Source: Gammaproteobacteria bacterium (GTDB lineage Bacteria; Pseudomonadota; Gammaproteobacteria; Pseudomonadales; Alcanivoracaceae). From it: a DNA stretch of 51,311 bases. Position numbers and translations under genes: made by a program. Shown here piece by piece: positions 16,730-26,294 of this stretch. The notes under the pieces were generated by a model. It ran no database searches, was not told the DNA's origin, and was given only the letters and a program-made list of their open reading frames with translations. The stretch is taken from the NCBI GenBank assembly GCA_018067045.1, contig JAGPVL010000032.1, positions 1-51,311 on the forward strand, read 5' to 3'. How positions within the stretch are numbered: position 1 is the first letter of the stretch; each line of letters begins with the position of its first letter.

Positions 16730-18046
16730 ATGGCTAAGACAGCAGCAACGGAGGCCATGCCTGCTCAATCGCCGTCATCTCTGTGCGCGCGCTATATGGA
16801 TGTGCGCCAATGCTCTGAACGATATTGTGCGCCGCTAAATATTGAAGACTATGGCCTGCAAGCCGTGGCCGAAACCAGTCCGGCAAAATGGCACCTTGCG
16901 CACACCAGTTGGTTTTTCGAAACGTTTCTTTTAAAACCTTACTGTCCTGGCTACACCCCGTTTCATCCGCGCTTTGAATATCTTTTTAACTCCTACTATA
17001 ACGGCATCGGCGAGCAATTCCCCCGCGCCCAGCGTGGCCTGCTGTCGCGCCCCACAGTCGAAGAGATTTATGCCTACCGTCACGCGGTGGATAAAGCGAT
17101 GGGCCAGTTACTTGACGGGCAAGTCAGTAAGGAGATCGCCGCACGCGTGGAACTTGGTCTTCAGCACGAAATGCAACACCAAGAATTATTTTTCACAGAC
17201 TTAAAATATAACCTTGCACAAAACCCACTTCATCCGATTTATATGCCCACGGAAAAAGCATGGCGAACGGACGAAGAGCCGCAAGATATTTGTTGGAATA
17301 GCTTCGAAGGCGGTATTCGACTGATTGGCTCACCCAAGATTGGCGAGCATGAAAACGGCCCCTTCTGTTTTGATAACGAAACACCACAGCATCGCGTCTT
17401 AGTCGAACCCTTCTCGTTAGCAAGCCGCCCCCTTAACAACGCCGAAGTGCTCGCCTTTATCGAGGACGGCGGATACAACAACCCTACTCTATGGCTCGCT
17501 GACGGCTGGGCCAAAGTGTGCAGCGACGGTTGGCAGCACCCCTTGTACTGGCAGCATATCGACGGCCAGTGGTTTGAGTTCACCTTGCACGGGCTACAAG
17601 CTCTTGACCCAGCACGACCTGCTTGCCACCTCAGCGCTTACGAGGCCGACGCGCTCGCGCGCTGGTATGACGCGCGACTGCCAACCGAGTTCGAATGGGA
17701 AACCGCGGCCAACGAGCTCCAGAAAACGAATTCCCAAAATAATGGCGTGAGCAGCCAGTTCGTCGATCAAGGTCATTATCATCCGAGCGCCAATCATAAC
17801 GAGAGCCTTTTCGGCGGCGTCTGGCAATGGACCAGTAGCGCCTACTCACCCTATCGCGGATACCAAGCAGCCGCAGGCGCCATCGGTGAATACAATGGTA
17901 AATTTATGTGCAACCAATTAGTGCTACGCGGCGGCTCTTGTGTTTCAGACCGACGCCAATTACGCGCCAGTTACCGTAACTTTTTCTACCCTGCCGACCG
18001 TTGGCAGTTCAGTGGAGTTCGCATTGCCAGGGACCGGAGAGACTAG
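16730..18046 (+). CDS. egtB: Ergothioneine biosynthesis sulfoxide synthase EgtB
   Basis: Non-heme iron enzyme that uses O2 to join N-alpha-trimethylhistidine to a cysteine or gamma-glutamylcysteine thiol. The 438-aa protein has the N-terminal DinB-like domain (KWHLAHTSWFFETFLL) with the HX3HXE iron motif as HEMQHQE, followed by the formylglycine-generating-enzyme-like domain with RLPTEFEWE, GGVWQWTSS and the C-terminal RASYRNFFYP. It overlaps nothing and is followed two bases later by egtD, its partner gene. No egtA, egtC or egtE lies nearby, so the thiol substrate and the lyase step cannot be settled here. Confidence 0.95.
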   Translation: MAKTAATEAMPAQSPSSLCARYMDVRQCSERYCAPLNIEDYGLQAVAETSPAKWHLAHTSWFFETFLLKPYCPGYTPFHPRFEYLFNSYYNGIGEQFPRAQRGLLSRPTVEEIYAYRHAVDKAMGQLLDGQVSKEIAARVELGLQHEMQHQELFFTDLKYNLAQNPLHPIYMPTEKAWRTDEEPQDICWNSFEGGIRLIGSPKIGEHENGPFCFDNETPQHRVLVEPFSLASRPLNNAEVLAFIEDGGYNNPTLWLADGWAKVCSDGWQHPLYWQHIDGQWFEFTLHGLQALDPARPACHLSAYEADALARWYDARLPTEFEWETAANELQKTNSQNNGVSSQFVDQGHYHPSANHNESLFGGVWQWTSSAYSPYRGYQAAAGAIGEYNGKFMCNQLVLRGGSCVSDRRQLRASYRNFFYPADRWQFSGVRIARDRRD

Positions 18047-18048
18047 CC

Positions 18049-19062
18049 ATGACGCCATTTTCAAGCAGCGCGCAACCCATTCCGGATAGCGCAAATAACA
18101 GTCAAATTGAATACATCAACATGCACCCACCACGGCAAGACGCGGTTAGTGAAGTGCTTGCAGGGCTGCGCACAGCGCAGAAAACGTTAAGCCCGAAATA
18201 TTTTTATGACGAACGTGGCTCACAACTGTTCGAGGCCATTACTCAGCAACCGGAATACTATCCGACGCGCACAGAGCGGAAGATTCTTGCCGACCATGCT
18301 GCTGAAATTGCCACCAGTTTGCGTACGCACGCGGGTGAACACATTACCTTGATCGAACCCGGCTGTGGCAGCTGTGAAAAAGTCAAACTGCTGCTCAACG
18401 ATATTTTGCCGAGTCGTTATGTTGGCATGGATATTTCAGATCAGTTTCTGCTTGGCGCCACTGAAAACTTATCTCAATCGCATCCAAAGCTCGATATCAC
18501 CGCAGTCTGTGCCGATTTTTCTCAATTGGACGAGCTCGCCAATCACCTCCCGCCGGGGCATCGCGTTGTCTTCTATCCAGGCTCGACACTTGGCAACTTC
18601 ACGCCAGCAGCCGCACAAACATTTTTATCGTCCGTGCGCACTCTCGTTGGCGACAACGGCGGCATGCTCATTGGTGTTGATCGACACAAAGATAGCGCTA
18701 CCCTCGACGCCGCCTACAATGATAAATGTGGCGTCACTGCAGACTTTAATCTCAACGCTCTGCGTCACCTAAATCGCGTCTTACCAGCCAATTTTGACAC
18801 TGACCTATTTCGCCATCAGGCCCATTACAACGCCGATGAACAACGCATTGAAATGCACCTGCGCTGCAGCCAATCTCACACTGTCACCTGTGCTGGGCAG
18901 GAAATACACTTTGTCGAAGGCGAGAGCATTCACTCAGAAAACTCCTACAAGTACACGCGCGAGCGCTTCACCTCCTTAGCAAAACGTGCAGGATTCGCGA
19001 TACAACAAAGCTGGCAAGATAAAGACGCATTGTTCGCGGTGTACTACTGCGCGGCGATTTAA
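18049..19062 (+). CDS. egtD: Histidine N-alpha-methyltransferase EgtD
   Basis: S-adenosylmethionine-dependent enzyme making hercynine (N-alpha-trimethylhistidine), the first step of ergothioneine synthesis. The 337-aa protein carries SPKYFYDERGSQLFEAI at the start of the domain, the SAM-binding loop IEPGCGSCEKVKLLL, GMDIS, and FYPGSTLGNF typical of EgtD; the C-terminal SYKYT motif is present. Start chosen at the ATG two bases after the egtB stop (TAGCCATG), which makes the pair a tight operon; an in-frame start within egtB is unlikely. The stop is followed directly by a REP-like tandem array. Confidence 0.95.
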   Translation: MTPFSSSAQPIPDSANNSQIEYINMHPPRQDAVSEVLAGLRTAQKTLSPKYFYDERGSQLFEAITQQPEYYPTRTERKILADHAAEIATSLRTHAGEHITLIEPGCGSCEKVKLLLNDILPSRYVGMDISDQFLLGATENLSQSHPKLDITAVCADFSQLDELANHLPPGHRVVFYPGSTLGNFTPAAAQTFLSSVRTLVGDNGGMLIGVDRHKDSATLDAAYNDKCGVTADFNLNALRHLNRVLPANFDTDLFRHQAHYNADEQRIEMHLRCSQSHTVTCAGQEIHFVEGESIHSENSYKYTRERFTSLAKRAGFAIQQSWQDKDALFAVYYCAAI

Positions 19063-19066
19063 AAAT

Positions 19067-19502
19067 CATCGCCTGCAAGCAGCCTCCCACAAGGTCAGCG
19101 CAATATCGAACCACCGGAACACTTAACCACCCTTGTGGGAGCTTGCTTGCAAGCGAACAGCGCCAGAGCAGAACCCATCCCCTGCAAGCAGGCTCCAACA
19201 AGTTCAGTGCAATATCGAACCGCCGGAGCACTTAACCACCCTTGTGGGAGCTTGCTTGCCAGCGAACAGCGCCGGAGCAGAACCCATCGCCTGCAAGCAG
19301 CCTCCCACAAGGTCAGCGCAATATCGAACCACCGGAGCACTTAACCACCCTTGTGGGAACTTGCTTGCAAGCGAACAGCGCCAGAGCAGAAATCATCTCC
19401 TGCAAGCAGGCTCCAACAAGGTTAGTGCAATATCGAACCGCCGGAGCACTTAACCACCCTTGTGGGAGTTTGCTTGCAAGCGAACAGTGGCAGAGCAGAA
19501 CC
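19067..19502. repeat. Tandem array of four 109-bp units carrying REP-like elements
   Basis: Four units start at 19067, 19176, 19285 and 19394, a constant 109-base period; a fifth begins at 19503 and decays. Each unit holds a reversed REP (CCTGCAAGCAG...) and a forward REP (TTGTGGGAGCTTGCTTGC), separated by a spacer. Units 1 and 3 share GCAGCCTCCCACAAGG and ACCACCGGA; units 2 and 4 share GCAGGCTCCAACAAG and ACCGCCGGA, so the array looks like a duplicated 218-base dimer. It starts directly after egtD. ORFs reading through it are artefacts. Confidence 0.92.
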
Positions 19503-19569
19503 CATCTGCCGGCAAGGCTAAGCGGTAATTTTTAAGAGAGGGATTGACGCCAGAGAGGCTAAATAACGC

Positions 19570-20127
19570 TTACCACTTCATCATCGGCGCGGGGTTCAAC
19601 GGGTGGCGCAGAAACCACTTCGATGCACGACGTACCAACATGGAATGAAAGCCAGCGTTCGGAAATGTGCTTTTTAGGCACGCAATAAACTCTTTATCAA
19701 GACCAAAACGTACCATTCCTAAGGAGAAGTCAACGAGATCTCCTTTGCGGAAAACTTCTACCAACGGATATGCTTCATCCCGATATGGGCTCAACTTATG
19801 ATGTTCGCTAATCATCAGAATGATTTCATCCGTCCATGCTTCCAGCCCATATTCCAGCAAATACGCTCGAGCAGGCGGCAAGGATGGGGCAATATAATCT
19901 ACGGTATTGTTTATCCAGATACCGATATCGTGAAAACACGCGGCGATGCAGATTTTCTGCAATGTCTGCTCGTCACACTCTTCCAATGACTGATGGCCTT
20001 GTAGCGCAACGCAGCAATGAATCATACGATATAGGTGGTTTCGGTAGCCTTGATACTCAACGCCGATGAGCGACTGCCACGGGGCCAGTAACTTTTCTAG
20101 TCGAATGATCGACGCTTCTATTTTCAT
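19570..20127 (-). CDS. HD-domain protein (predicted phosphohydrolase)
   Basis: A 185-aa soluble protein with the HD signature ACFHDIGIW (H66-D67), an upstream His in RNHLYRMIHC and a downstream SEHHKL that would complete a metal site. Members hydrolyse phosphate esters or nucleotides; the substrate is unknown. The N-terminal KLLAPWQSLIGVEYQGYRNHLYRM resembles HD proteins of gammaproteobacteria annotated only by domain. Monocistronic, between a REP array and the MAPEG gene. Confidence 0.8.
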   Translation of the reverse strand: MKIEASIIRLEKLLAPWQSLIGVEYQGYRNHLYRMIHCCVALQGHQSLEECDEQTLQKICIAACFHDIGIWINNTVDYIAPSLPPARAYLLEYGLEAWTDEIILMISEHHKLSPYRDEAYPLVEVFRKGDLVDFSLGMVRFGLDKEFIACLKSTFPNAGFHSMLVRRASKWFLRHPLNPAPMMKW

Positions 20128-20230
20128 TCGCTATTTTCTTCCCGCTCTTCTCGCATACTGTGACATTGCTGTGCTCAGTTACTTAGCGAACTGAACACAC
20201 CAGGCCTCCGTTACCGCACGGATACGCAAA

Positions 20231-20656
20231 TTAGAAAACGACTCGCAGCGCGTTAACGGTGAGGCCGATTAATGCAAAACTCGACAGCACAAACAGTACA
20301 AAGCGCACTTCAATTTTATTAATCAGCACCTGCACCAAGCTGTGCGCAACACGCACGCCAACATAGCCCCACGCCAGCGTTAGATTAAAACCATCACCCT
20401 GCCCCACCAACGCCAACGCGAAAGCAATGGCGTAAAAGATCGTTGGCTGCTCCATCAGGTGATTGTAGTTATCCGCTTTCCAACGAACCGACGCTGGCAA
20501 TTGATTCATCTGTTCCCCGCGTGGTGCATTGGAATCGGGTTTCATTTTGGCGCGGCTCATGGCCGGCAAACGGGTTGCATACATCCACAACCAAATAATG
20601 AGAGACCACGCCACGAGGGCAACAACCGGCGCAAGAATAGGACTAGGAGCGAGCAT
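20231..20656 (-). CDS. MAPEG family membrane protein
   Basis: A membrane protein of about 141 aa in the MAPEG superfamily (membrane-associated proteins in eicosanoid and glutathione metabolism). Four hydrophobic segments are visible; the loop after the first holds the polar RKADNYNHLMEQP-like motif (here WKADNYNHLMEQP), and GVRVAHSLVQ marks the third helix. Probably glutathione binding; the reaction is unknown. Start placed at the second ATG because GAGGAA is spaced properly for it. Confidence 0.87.
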   Translation of the reverse strand: MLAPSPILAPVVALVAWSLIIWLWMYATRLPAMSRAKMKPDSNAPRGEQMNQLPASVRWKADNYNHLMEQPTIFYAIAFALALVGQGDGFNLTLAWGYVGVRVAHSLVQVLINKIEVRFVLFVLSSFALIGLTVNALRVVF

Positions 20657-20898
20657 GAGCATTCCTCTTCGTTGTTGTTTTGACGACTAAACCCAGACAA
20701 ACAGCGACTAAACTTACCGTGAGTTGCGGCGTCCGCGCTAGCGACACAAACGAATATTGATCATTTCATACGCAAAGCGGCGATTGAATGCGTACCCAGA
20801 GCCATTTACTCACCTCCTAATTTGTCTCCGATCAAAAAAACGAGGTAAAACAACAAGATCCGCCTGCTAATTTTGTCCAAATAATGTATAAGGGCGGC

Positions 20899-21756
20899 AT
20901 GAAAACGCCGAAACGCATACAACCTCTGATAGACGACGGATTAGTCGATGAAGTGCTTAGCCGCCTAATGAGCGGTAAAGAGGCGGACATCTATGTGGTG
21001 CGCTGCGGCGACGAGATTCGTTGCGCCAAGGTCTACAAAGAAGCCTCTAAACGCGGCTTCAAGCAAGCGGTGCAATACCAAGAAGGCCGTAAGGATCGTA
21101 GCAGCCGCCGCACGCGGGCGATGGAGAAGGGTTCTAAGTTTGGCCGGGCTCAGCAAGAGAAAACCTGGCAGAACGCTGAAGTAGACGCGCTGAAGCGCGT
21201 TGCAGAGGCCGGTGTCCGTGTTCCGCACCCATACGGCATCCTAGAGGGCGTATTGTTGATGGAGCTGGTCACAGACGATTCTGGTGACGTTGCGCCACGA
21301 TTATGTGATGTGGTGATGCCGGAAGATCAGGCGCTCGAAGACCACGAGATGATGATGCGCTATATCGTGCGCATGCTCTGCGCGGGCTTGGTTCACGGCG
21401 ATTTATCTGAGTTTAACGTACTGGTAGATGAGTACGGCCCGGTCATTATCGATCTACCTCAGGCCGTAAACGCTGCGGCCAACAACAACGCCGAAGCTAT
21501 GTTCGCCCGAGACGTGAATAATATGCGTCGCTACTACGGTCAGTACGCGCCAGCTTTGCTAGAGACTCACTACGCCAAAGAAATTTGGTCCCTGTATGAA
21601 GATGGCGCGCTACTACCGGATACGGCATTAACCGGCTACTTCGAAGATGACGGTACGGCAGCGGATGTAGAAGATGTGCTCGCCGAAATCAAAGCAGCGT
21701 TTTTGGAAGAACAAGAACGACTAGAGCGCATCAACGATGCCAATGGGGAAGACTGA
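20899..21756 (+). CDS. RIO1-like serine/threonine protein kinase (PA4780 type)
   Basis: An atypical protein kinase or ATPase of the RIO family, 285 aa. ATP-binding part MSGKEADIYVVRCGDEIRCAKVYKE; catalytic loop HGDLSEFNVLVD; metal-binding Asp in IIDLPQAVNAAAN. This is the form widespread in Pseudomonas and relatives. Substrates are unknown in bacteria. The start MKTPKRIQPL matches the conserved N-terminus of homologues better than the ATG five codons upstream. A REP array follows the stop. Confidence 0.92.
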   Translation: MKTPKRIQPLIDDGLVDEVLSRLMSGKEADIYVVRCGDEIRCAKVYKEASKRGFKQAVQYQEGRKDRSSRRTRAMEKGSKFGRAQQEKTWQNAEVDALKRVAEAGVRVPHPYGILEGVLLMELVTDDSGDVAPRLCDVVMPEDQALEDHEMMMRYIVRMLCAGLVHGDLSEFNVLVDEYGPVIIDLPQAVNAAANNNAEAMFARDVNNMRRYYGQYAPALLETHYAKEIWSLYEDGALLPDTALTGYFEDDGTAADVEDVLAEIKAAFLEEQERLERINDANGED

Positions 21757-21792
21757 TACCAGCGTTTATGCATCATCAGTCAGCGCCTTTTC

Positions 21793-22262
21793 GCCTGCAA
21801 GCAGCCTCCCACAAGGTCAGCGCAACATCTCCGCGCCAGCATATTCAACCACCCTTGTTAGGTCTTGCTGGCAAGCGAATAAGCGCCCGATAAAAAACAT
21901 CGCCTGCAAGTAAGCCCTCGCACAGGGCAACACCAAACACCCTGCATGCAAGGTCGCGGCCTTGTCGGAGGCTGCTTGTAGGCGATTAAGCCTCGGCTCC
22001 GTAGCCGTCGCTTACAAGCAAGCCCCGCACAAGATAAGAACCAAACACCCTGCATGCAAGGGCGCGGCCTTGTGGGAGGCTGCTTGCAGGCGATTAAGCC
22101 TCAGCTCCGTAGCCGTCGCTTACAAGCAAGCCCCGCACAAGATAAGAACCAAACGCACCCTGCGTGCAAGGGCGCGGCCTTGTGGGAGGCTGCTTGCAGG
22201 CGATTAAGCCTCGGCTCCGTAGCCGTCGCTTGCAAGCAAGCACCCGCACAAGATAAGAACAA
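21793..22262. repeat. REP-like tandem array, about 109-bp period
   Basis: REP-related pairs (GCAAGCAGCCTCCCACAA reversed, TTGTGGGAGGCTGCTTGC forward) repeat across 470 bases. The right half is a clean tandem array: GATTAAGCCTC occurs at 21984, 22092 and 22202 (108 and 110 bases apart), each followed by GCTCCGTAGCCGTCGCTT. The spacer differs entirely from that of the array at 19067, so the two arose separately. It lies between the kinase gene and the thrC terminator. Confidence 0.9.
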
Positions 22263-22274
22263 GCCCCACAAAAA

Positions 22275-22302
22275 AACCAGCGACGTTTTTGCGTCGCTGG
22301 TT
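22275..22302 (-). terminator. Intrinsic terminator of thrC
   Basis: AACCAGCGACG pairs perfectly with CGTCGCTGGTT around a six-base loop, with A and T runs on both sides, so it can act in both directions. It lies about 75 bases after the thrC stop. Confidence 0.9.
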
Positions 22303-22332
22303 TTTTGTTGCTTGGAAATCAAGACGACTAGT

Positions 22333-22362
22333 CTTGCGCTGGCAAGCAAGCTCCTACCAAAA
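22333..22362. repeat. Single REP-like element
   Basis: TTGCGCTGGCAAGCAAGCTC then CTACCAA: one reversed copy of the same REP family, between the terminator and the thrC stop codon. Confidence 0.65.
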
Positions 22363-22375
22363 CTTTATTCCACTA

Positions 22376-23458
22376 TTAAGCCATATTCGCCAAAATCGCA
22401 TCTTTTACCGAGCCCAGAGCAGCATCGATAGTGATCATGCGGCTGTCTGCACATTGCGCAATGGCGGTATCCGGATCTTTCAAACCGTTACCCGTCAGGG
22501 TGCAGACAATGGTTGAGCCTTCTGGAATTTTACCGGAAGCGATATCGCGCATAGCGCCGCCAAGGGACGCTGCCGAGGCCGGCTCGCAGAAGATACCTTC
22601 CTTCTGTGCTAGCAGCTTTTGTGCCGCCAAAATTTCGTCATCCGTCAGTTCATCAAACCAACCGCCAGACTCTTTCTGCAACGCCCAGGCTTTATCCCAG
22701 CTTTGCGGGTTGCCGATTCGAATAGCCGTCGCAACCGTCTCAGGATTTTTTACGGGGCCACCACGCATAAACGGCGCGGAGCCCGCAGCTTGATAGCCAA
22801 TCATTTTCGGTGCACTGCCAACAATGCCGGCAGCCTTGTATTCGCTATAGCCCATCCAATGGGCGCTGATGTTGCCTGCATTACCAACAGGCAAACAATG
22901 GAAGTCCGGTGCACGACCGAGCTCTTCAACAATTTCATAGGCCGCTGTTTTTTGGCCCTGCAAACGATATGGATTAATCGAATTCACGATCGTAACCGGC
23001 GCTTCTTTAGCGACCTGCTTAACCAACTCCATGCCTTCGTCGAAGTTGCCGCGAATCTGCATAATCACCGCGCCATACATCATTGCTTGGGCCAATTTGC
23101 CCATCGCAATTTTACCTTCAGGAATCAATACAAAGGCGGTAATGCCTGCGCGAGCAGCATAAGCGGCGGCGGCGGCAGAAGTATTGCCGGTGGAAGCACA
23201 AATAATCGCCGTACTACCCTCTTCAACCGCTTTCGTTACGGCCATGGTCATGCCACGATCTTTAAACGAGCCGGTCGGGTTTAGGCCTTCGTACTTCACG
23301 TAGATATCAACATTCTTGCCAAGCAGCTTAGGAATATTGCTCAGCCGAATCAGCGGCGTGTTGCCTTCGCCAAGACTAATCAACGGAGTGGCATCAGTTA
23401 CCGGAAGGTGATCACGGTAACGGTTAATTAGGCCGGTATAACGCTCACGAAATGGCAT
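22376..23458 (-). CDS. thrC: Threonine synthase
   Basis: Pyridoxal-phosphate enzyme making threonine from O-phosphohomoserine, cytoplasmic. The PLP lysine is in NPTGSFKDRGM; the phosphate-binding loop is VGNAGNISAHW; STGNTSAAAAAYAARAG is also conserved. At 360 aa it is the short form (thrC of the actinobacterial/Pseudoalteromonas kind) rather than the longer E. coli/Pseudomonas type. It ends the alaC-hom-thrC unit, 154 bases after hom. Confidence 0.95.
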   Translation of the reverse strand: MPFRERYTGLINRYRDHLPVTDATPLISLGEGNTPLIRLSNIPKLLGKNVDIYVKYEGLNPTGSFKDRGMTMAVTKAVEEGSTAIICASTGNTSAAAAAYAARAGITAFVLIPEGKIAMGKLAQAMMYGAVIMQIRGNFDEGMELVKQVAKEAPVTIVNSINPYRLQGQKTAAYEIVEELGRAPDFHCLPVGNAGNISAHWMGYSEYKAAGIVGSAPKMIGYQAAGSAPFMRGGPVKNPETVATAIRIGNPQSWDKAWALQKESGGWFDELTDDEILAAQKLLAQKEGIFCEPASAASLGGAMRDIASGKIPEGSTIVCTLTGNGLKDPDTAIAQCADSRMITIDAALGSVKDAILANMA

Positions 23459-23612
23459 CGGTTTTCTCTCTCGTTTGGCCGTCTTTTTTTCAAGACGAGG
23501 TTATTCATTCTGTTAGTGCGTTAGCTAAAACCCAACGCCTTTGTTCAGTATTCGTTAACTCGCACTCTGCTCATTAATTCGCACTTTCAAGCATATCTTT
23601 TAAAAATAGCCG

Positions 23613-24923
23613 TTAAGCGGTCAAAAGTTCGACTCGAATACGGACGATCTCATCCAATACCGTATCCAGTGCGGCAATTTCCGCCAACGCTTTATTCAGG
23701 TCAGCCTCACGCACTGCGTGAGTCATCATCAAAATCGGCACGGCCTGACCATCATCCACATCTTTCTGCTGCATTGCTTCGATGCTAATGCTGTTCTCAG
23801 ACAAGATACGGGTAATGTCTGCCAATACGCCGGCTTTATCCTGCACGTGCAAACGGATGTAGAACGGGCAAACGACGTCGTCCATGCTCAGCACAGGCTT
23901 GGTCGACATCGCATCAACGTGGAAACCGAGGTACGGAACGCGCTCTTCATGGTCAGCCGTTAATGCGCGACCCAGCTCAATAATATCCGCCGCCACCGCA
24001 GATGCAGTTGGTTCGGCACCCGCTCCCGCGCCATAAAACATAGTTGGCCCAACCGCATCGCCATCGACCATCACCGCGTTCATCACGCCGTTAACCGACG
24101 CCAACAACACAGACTTTGGCACCAACGTCGGATGCACACGCAGCTCAATGCCGTGCTCGGTATCTTTACCAATACCTAGATGCTTAATACTAAAACCAAA
24201 TTGCTCCGCCGCCTCAACATCTTCGGCTGTCAGCTTGCTAATCCCTTCGGTATAGACACGAGAAAACTGCAACGGAATACCAAATGCGATCGATGCAATA
24301 ATGGTTAGCTTATGCGCGGCATCGATACCTTCAACGTCAAACGTTGGGTCAGCTTCGGCGTAACCCAGCGCCTGCGCTTCATCGAGGGCATCCGCAAAGC
24401 TGCGGCCCTTGTCGCGCATTTCCGTCAGAATATAGTTGCCAGTGCCATTAATAATGCCCGCAACCCATTTAATGTGATTCGCGGCCAAGCCTTCGCCCAA
24501 CGCTTTAAGAATCGGAATACCACCTGCCACTGATGCTTCAAACGCAACATCGACACCCTGTTTGTGGGCTTCAGCAAAAATCTCGTTGCCGTGCTCGGCA
24601 ATCAACGCCTTATTCGCCGTAACAATATGCTTACCATTACGAATTGCTTGCAAAACAAGCTCACGTGCAACGGTAGTGCCGCCAATCAGTTCAACTAAAA
24701 TATCCACTTCGGGATCAGCTGCTACCGCAAAAATGTCACGCGACACCTTGATACCTTCAATATCGCAGTTCGGGTTGTCACGACGCGCACCGATATGACT
24801 AATCTCAATCGGGCGACCAACACGGCTAGCAATTTCAGCGGCATTACGTTTTAAAACATTGACGGTTCCTGCACCGACCGTGCCCAATCCAACAATTCCA
24901 ACCTTGACCGGCTTACGACTCAT
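23613..24923 (-). CDS. hom: Homoserine dehydrogenase
   Basis: NAD(P)-dependent reduction of aspartate semialdehyde to homoserine, the branch point to threonine, isoleucine and methionine. N-terminal nucleotide-binding [13 protein letters not shown], catalytic domain with [11 protein letters not shown] and [14 protein letters not shown], and a C-terminal ACT domain ([16 protein letters not shown]) for feedback control by threonine. 436 aa, the usual monofunctional length. Its ATG overlaps the alaC stop by four bases (ATGA), so the two are translationally coupled. Confidence 0.97.
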   Translation of the reverse strand: MSRKPVKVGIVGLGTVGAGTVNVLKRNAAEIASRVGRPIEISHIGARRDNPNCDIEGIKVSRDIFAVAADPEVDILVELIGGTTVARELVLQAIRNGKHIVTANKALIAEHGNEIFAEAHKQGVDVAFEASVAGGIPILKALGEGLAANHIKWVAGIINGTGNYILTEMRDKGRSFADALDEAQALGYAEADPTFDVEGIDAAHKLTIIASIAFGIPLQFSRVYTEGISKLTAEDVEAAEQFGFSIKHLGIGKDTEHGIELRVHPTLVPKSVLLASVNGVMNAVMVDGDAVGPTMFYGAGAGAEPTASAVAADIIELGRALTADHEERVPYLGFHVDAMSTKPVLSMDDVVCPFYIRLHVQDKAGVLADITRILSENSISIEAMQQKDVDDGQAVPILMMTHAVREADLNKALAEIAALDTVLDEIVRIRVELLTA

Positions 24924-26134
24924 TCTTCTTTCTCCGCGATTACGCCGTCCTGGCGGAACATCTTTTTAATACCACGCAATGCCTGACGGGTACGGTGATC
25001 GTTCTCGATCAAAGCGAAACGAACATGGTCGTCGCCATATTCTCCAAAACCAATACCCGGTGACACCGCCACCTTGGCTTCAAGTAACAGCTTTTTACTG
25101 AATTCAATTGAGCCCATTGCTTTATAGGCTTCGGGGATCGGCGCCCAGACAAACATCGTTGCTTTCGGCTTTTCAACCTGCCAGCCAAGCTCATTGAGAC
25201 CTTCGCATAACACGTTTCGGCGCTGTTCATACAAACTACGAATCTCTTCAACACAGCTTTGATCACCTTCCAATGCAGCAATAGCCGCCACTTGGATCGG
25301 TGTAAAGGTGCCGTAATCGAGATAGGATTTAATCCGTGCCAGTGCGTCAATTAAGACTGCATTGCCGCAGCAAAAGCCAACCCGCCAGCCCGGCATGTTG
25401 TAACTTTTCGACAGCGAGTAAAATTCGACTGCGATGTCGCGCGCGCCTTCCACCTGCAAAATGGACGGCGCTTTATAACCATCAAAAACAATGTCGGCGT
25501 AGGCAATGTCATGCACGACCCAAATCTGATGTTCGCGCGCAATGGCGACAACTTTTTCAAAGAACGCTAGGTCAACGCACTGCGCGGTTGGGTTACCGGG
25601 GAAATTCAGCACCAGTAACTTAGGCTTCGGCCATGACTCTTTAATCGCGCGTTCGAGTTCGGCAAAAAAATCAACGCCGGGCACCATCGGGACATGGCGA
25701 ATATCGGCATTGGCAATCACAAATCCGTAGGGATGGATTGGGTAACTCGGGTTCGGCACTAATACGGTGTCGCCCGGCCCCATTGTCGCTAACGCGAGGT
25801 GCGCTAGGCCTTCTTTCGATCCAATCGTGACGATCGCTTCTTTTTCCGGATCCAACACAACGTCGTAACGCCGTTCGTACCAGTCGCAAATCGCTTTGCG
25901 CAAACGCGGAATACCACGGGACTGGGAATAGCGATGGGTATCACCGCGCTGAGCGGTTTCGGTCAGCTTATCGACGATATGCTGGGGGGTCGGCTGGTCA
26001 GGGTTGCCCATGCCAAAATCAATAATATCTTCACCGCGCGCACGGGCCCGCTTCTTCAAATCGCCGACGATATTGAAGACATAAGGAGGCAAACGCCGAA
26101 TACGCTGAAACTCGGTTTCCACTGGCCACACCAT
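24920..26134 (-). CDS. alaC: Class I aminotransferase, AlaC-type alanine transaminase
   Basis: PLP-dependent fold-type I aminotransferase, 404 aa, making alanine from pyruvate and glutamate by family assignment. Start region [20 protein letters not shown] and [14 protein letters not shown] are characteristic of AlaC; the PLP lysine is in [15 protein letters not shown]. It is coupled to hom, as in many gammaproteobacteria. An annotation as a generic aminotransferase would also be reasonable, since specificity in this subgroup is set by few residues. Confidence 0.9.
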   Translation of the reverse strand: MVWPVETEFQRIRRLPPYVFNIVGDLKKRARARGEDIIDFGMGNPDQPTPQHIVDKLTETAQRGDTHRYSQSRGIPRLRKAICDWYERRYDVVLDPEKEAIVTIGSKEGLAHLALATMGPGDTVLVPNPSYPIHPYGFVIANADIRHVPMVPGVDFFAELERAIKESWPKPKLLVLNFPGNPTAQCVDLAFFEKVVAIAREHQIWVVHDIAYADIVFDGYKAPSILQVEGARDIAVEFYSLSKSYNMPGWRVGFCCGNAVLIDALARIKSYLDYGTFTPIQVAAIAALEGDQSCVEEIRSLYEQRRNVLCEGLNELGWQVEKPKATMFVWAPIPEAYKAMGSIEFSKKLLLEAKVAVSPGIGFGEYGDDHVRFALIENDHRTRQALRGIKKMFRQDGVIAEKEE

Positions 26135-26165
26135 CTATAGTGAATCTATTGGTAAAACAGACGGA

Positions 26166-26190
26166 AAAAGCTCCCTGACAGGGAGCTTTT
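26166..26190 (-). terminator. Intrinsic terminator of dsbC
   Basis: AAAAGCTCCCTG-A-CAGGGAGCTTTT is a near-perfect inverted repeat flanked by A and T runs. It lies about 105 bases after the dsbC stop and 32 bases before the alaC start, separating xerD-dsbC from the alaC unit. Confidence 0.85.
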
Positions 26191-26294
26191 AGGAGGGCAC
26201 ACCATACTGGCGCGACGCCTGAAGGTCAATCCAACCATCCCGCCTGACGCCTTAACCGGCGGGGGTTTCAGGCGCACGGACTGGTCGCTAGGCG

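Noticed and set aside
19133-19535. Three overlapping frames of 69-106 aa through the 109-bp repeats
   Set aside because: They are produced by the repeat period and have repeated, low-complexity translations.
19067-22262. Periodic repeats considered as CRISPR arrays
   Set aside because: Units of about 109 bases are near-identical throughout, with no unique spacers of 30-40 bases and no cas genes.
22619-23284. 221-aa frame antisense to thrC
   Set aside because: Complement of a strongly conserved gene, with His/Arg/Asn-rich composition typical of antisense reading.
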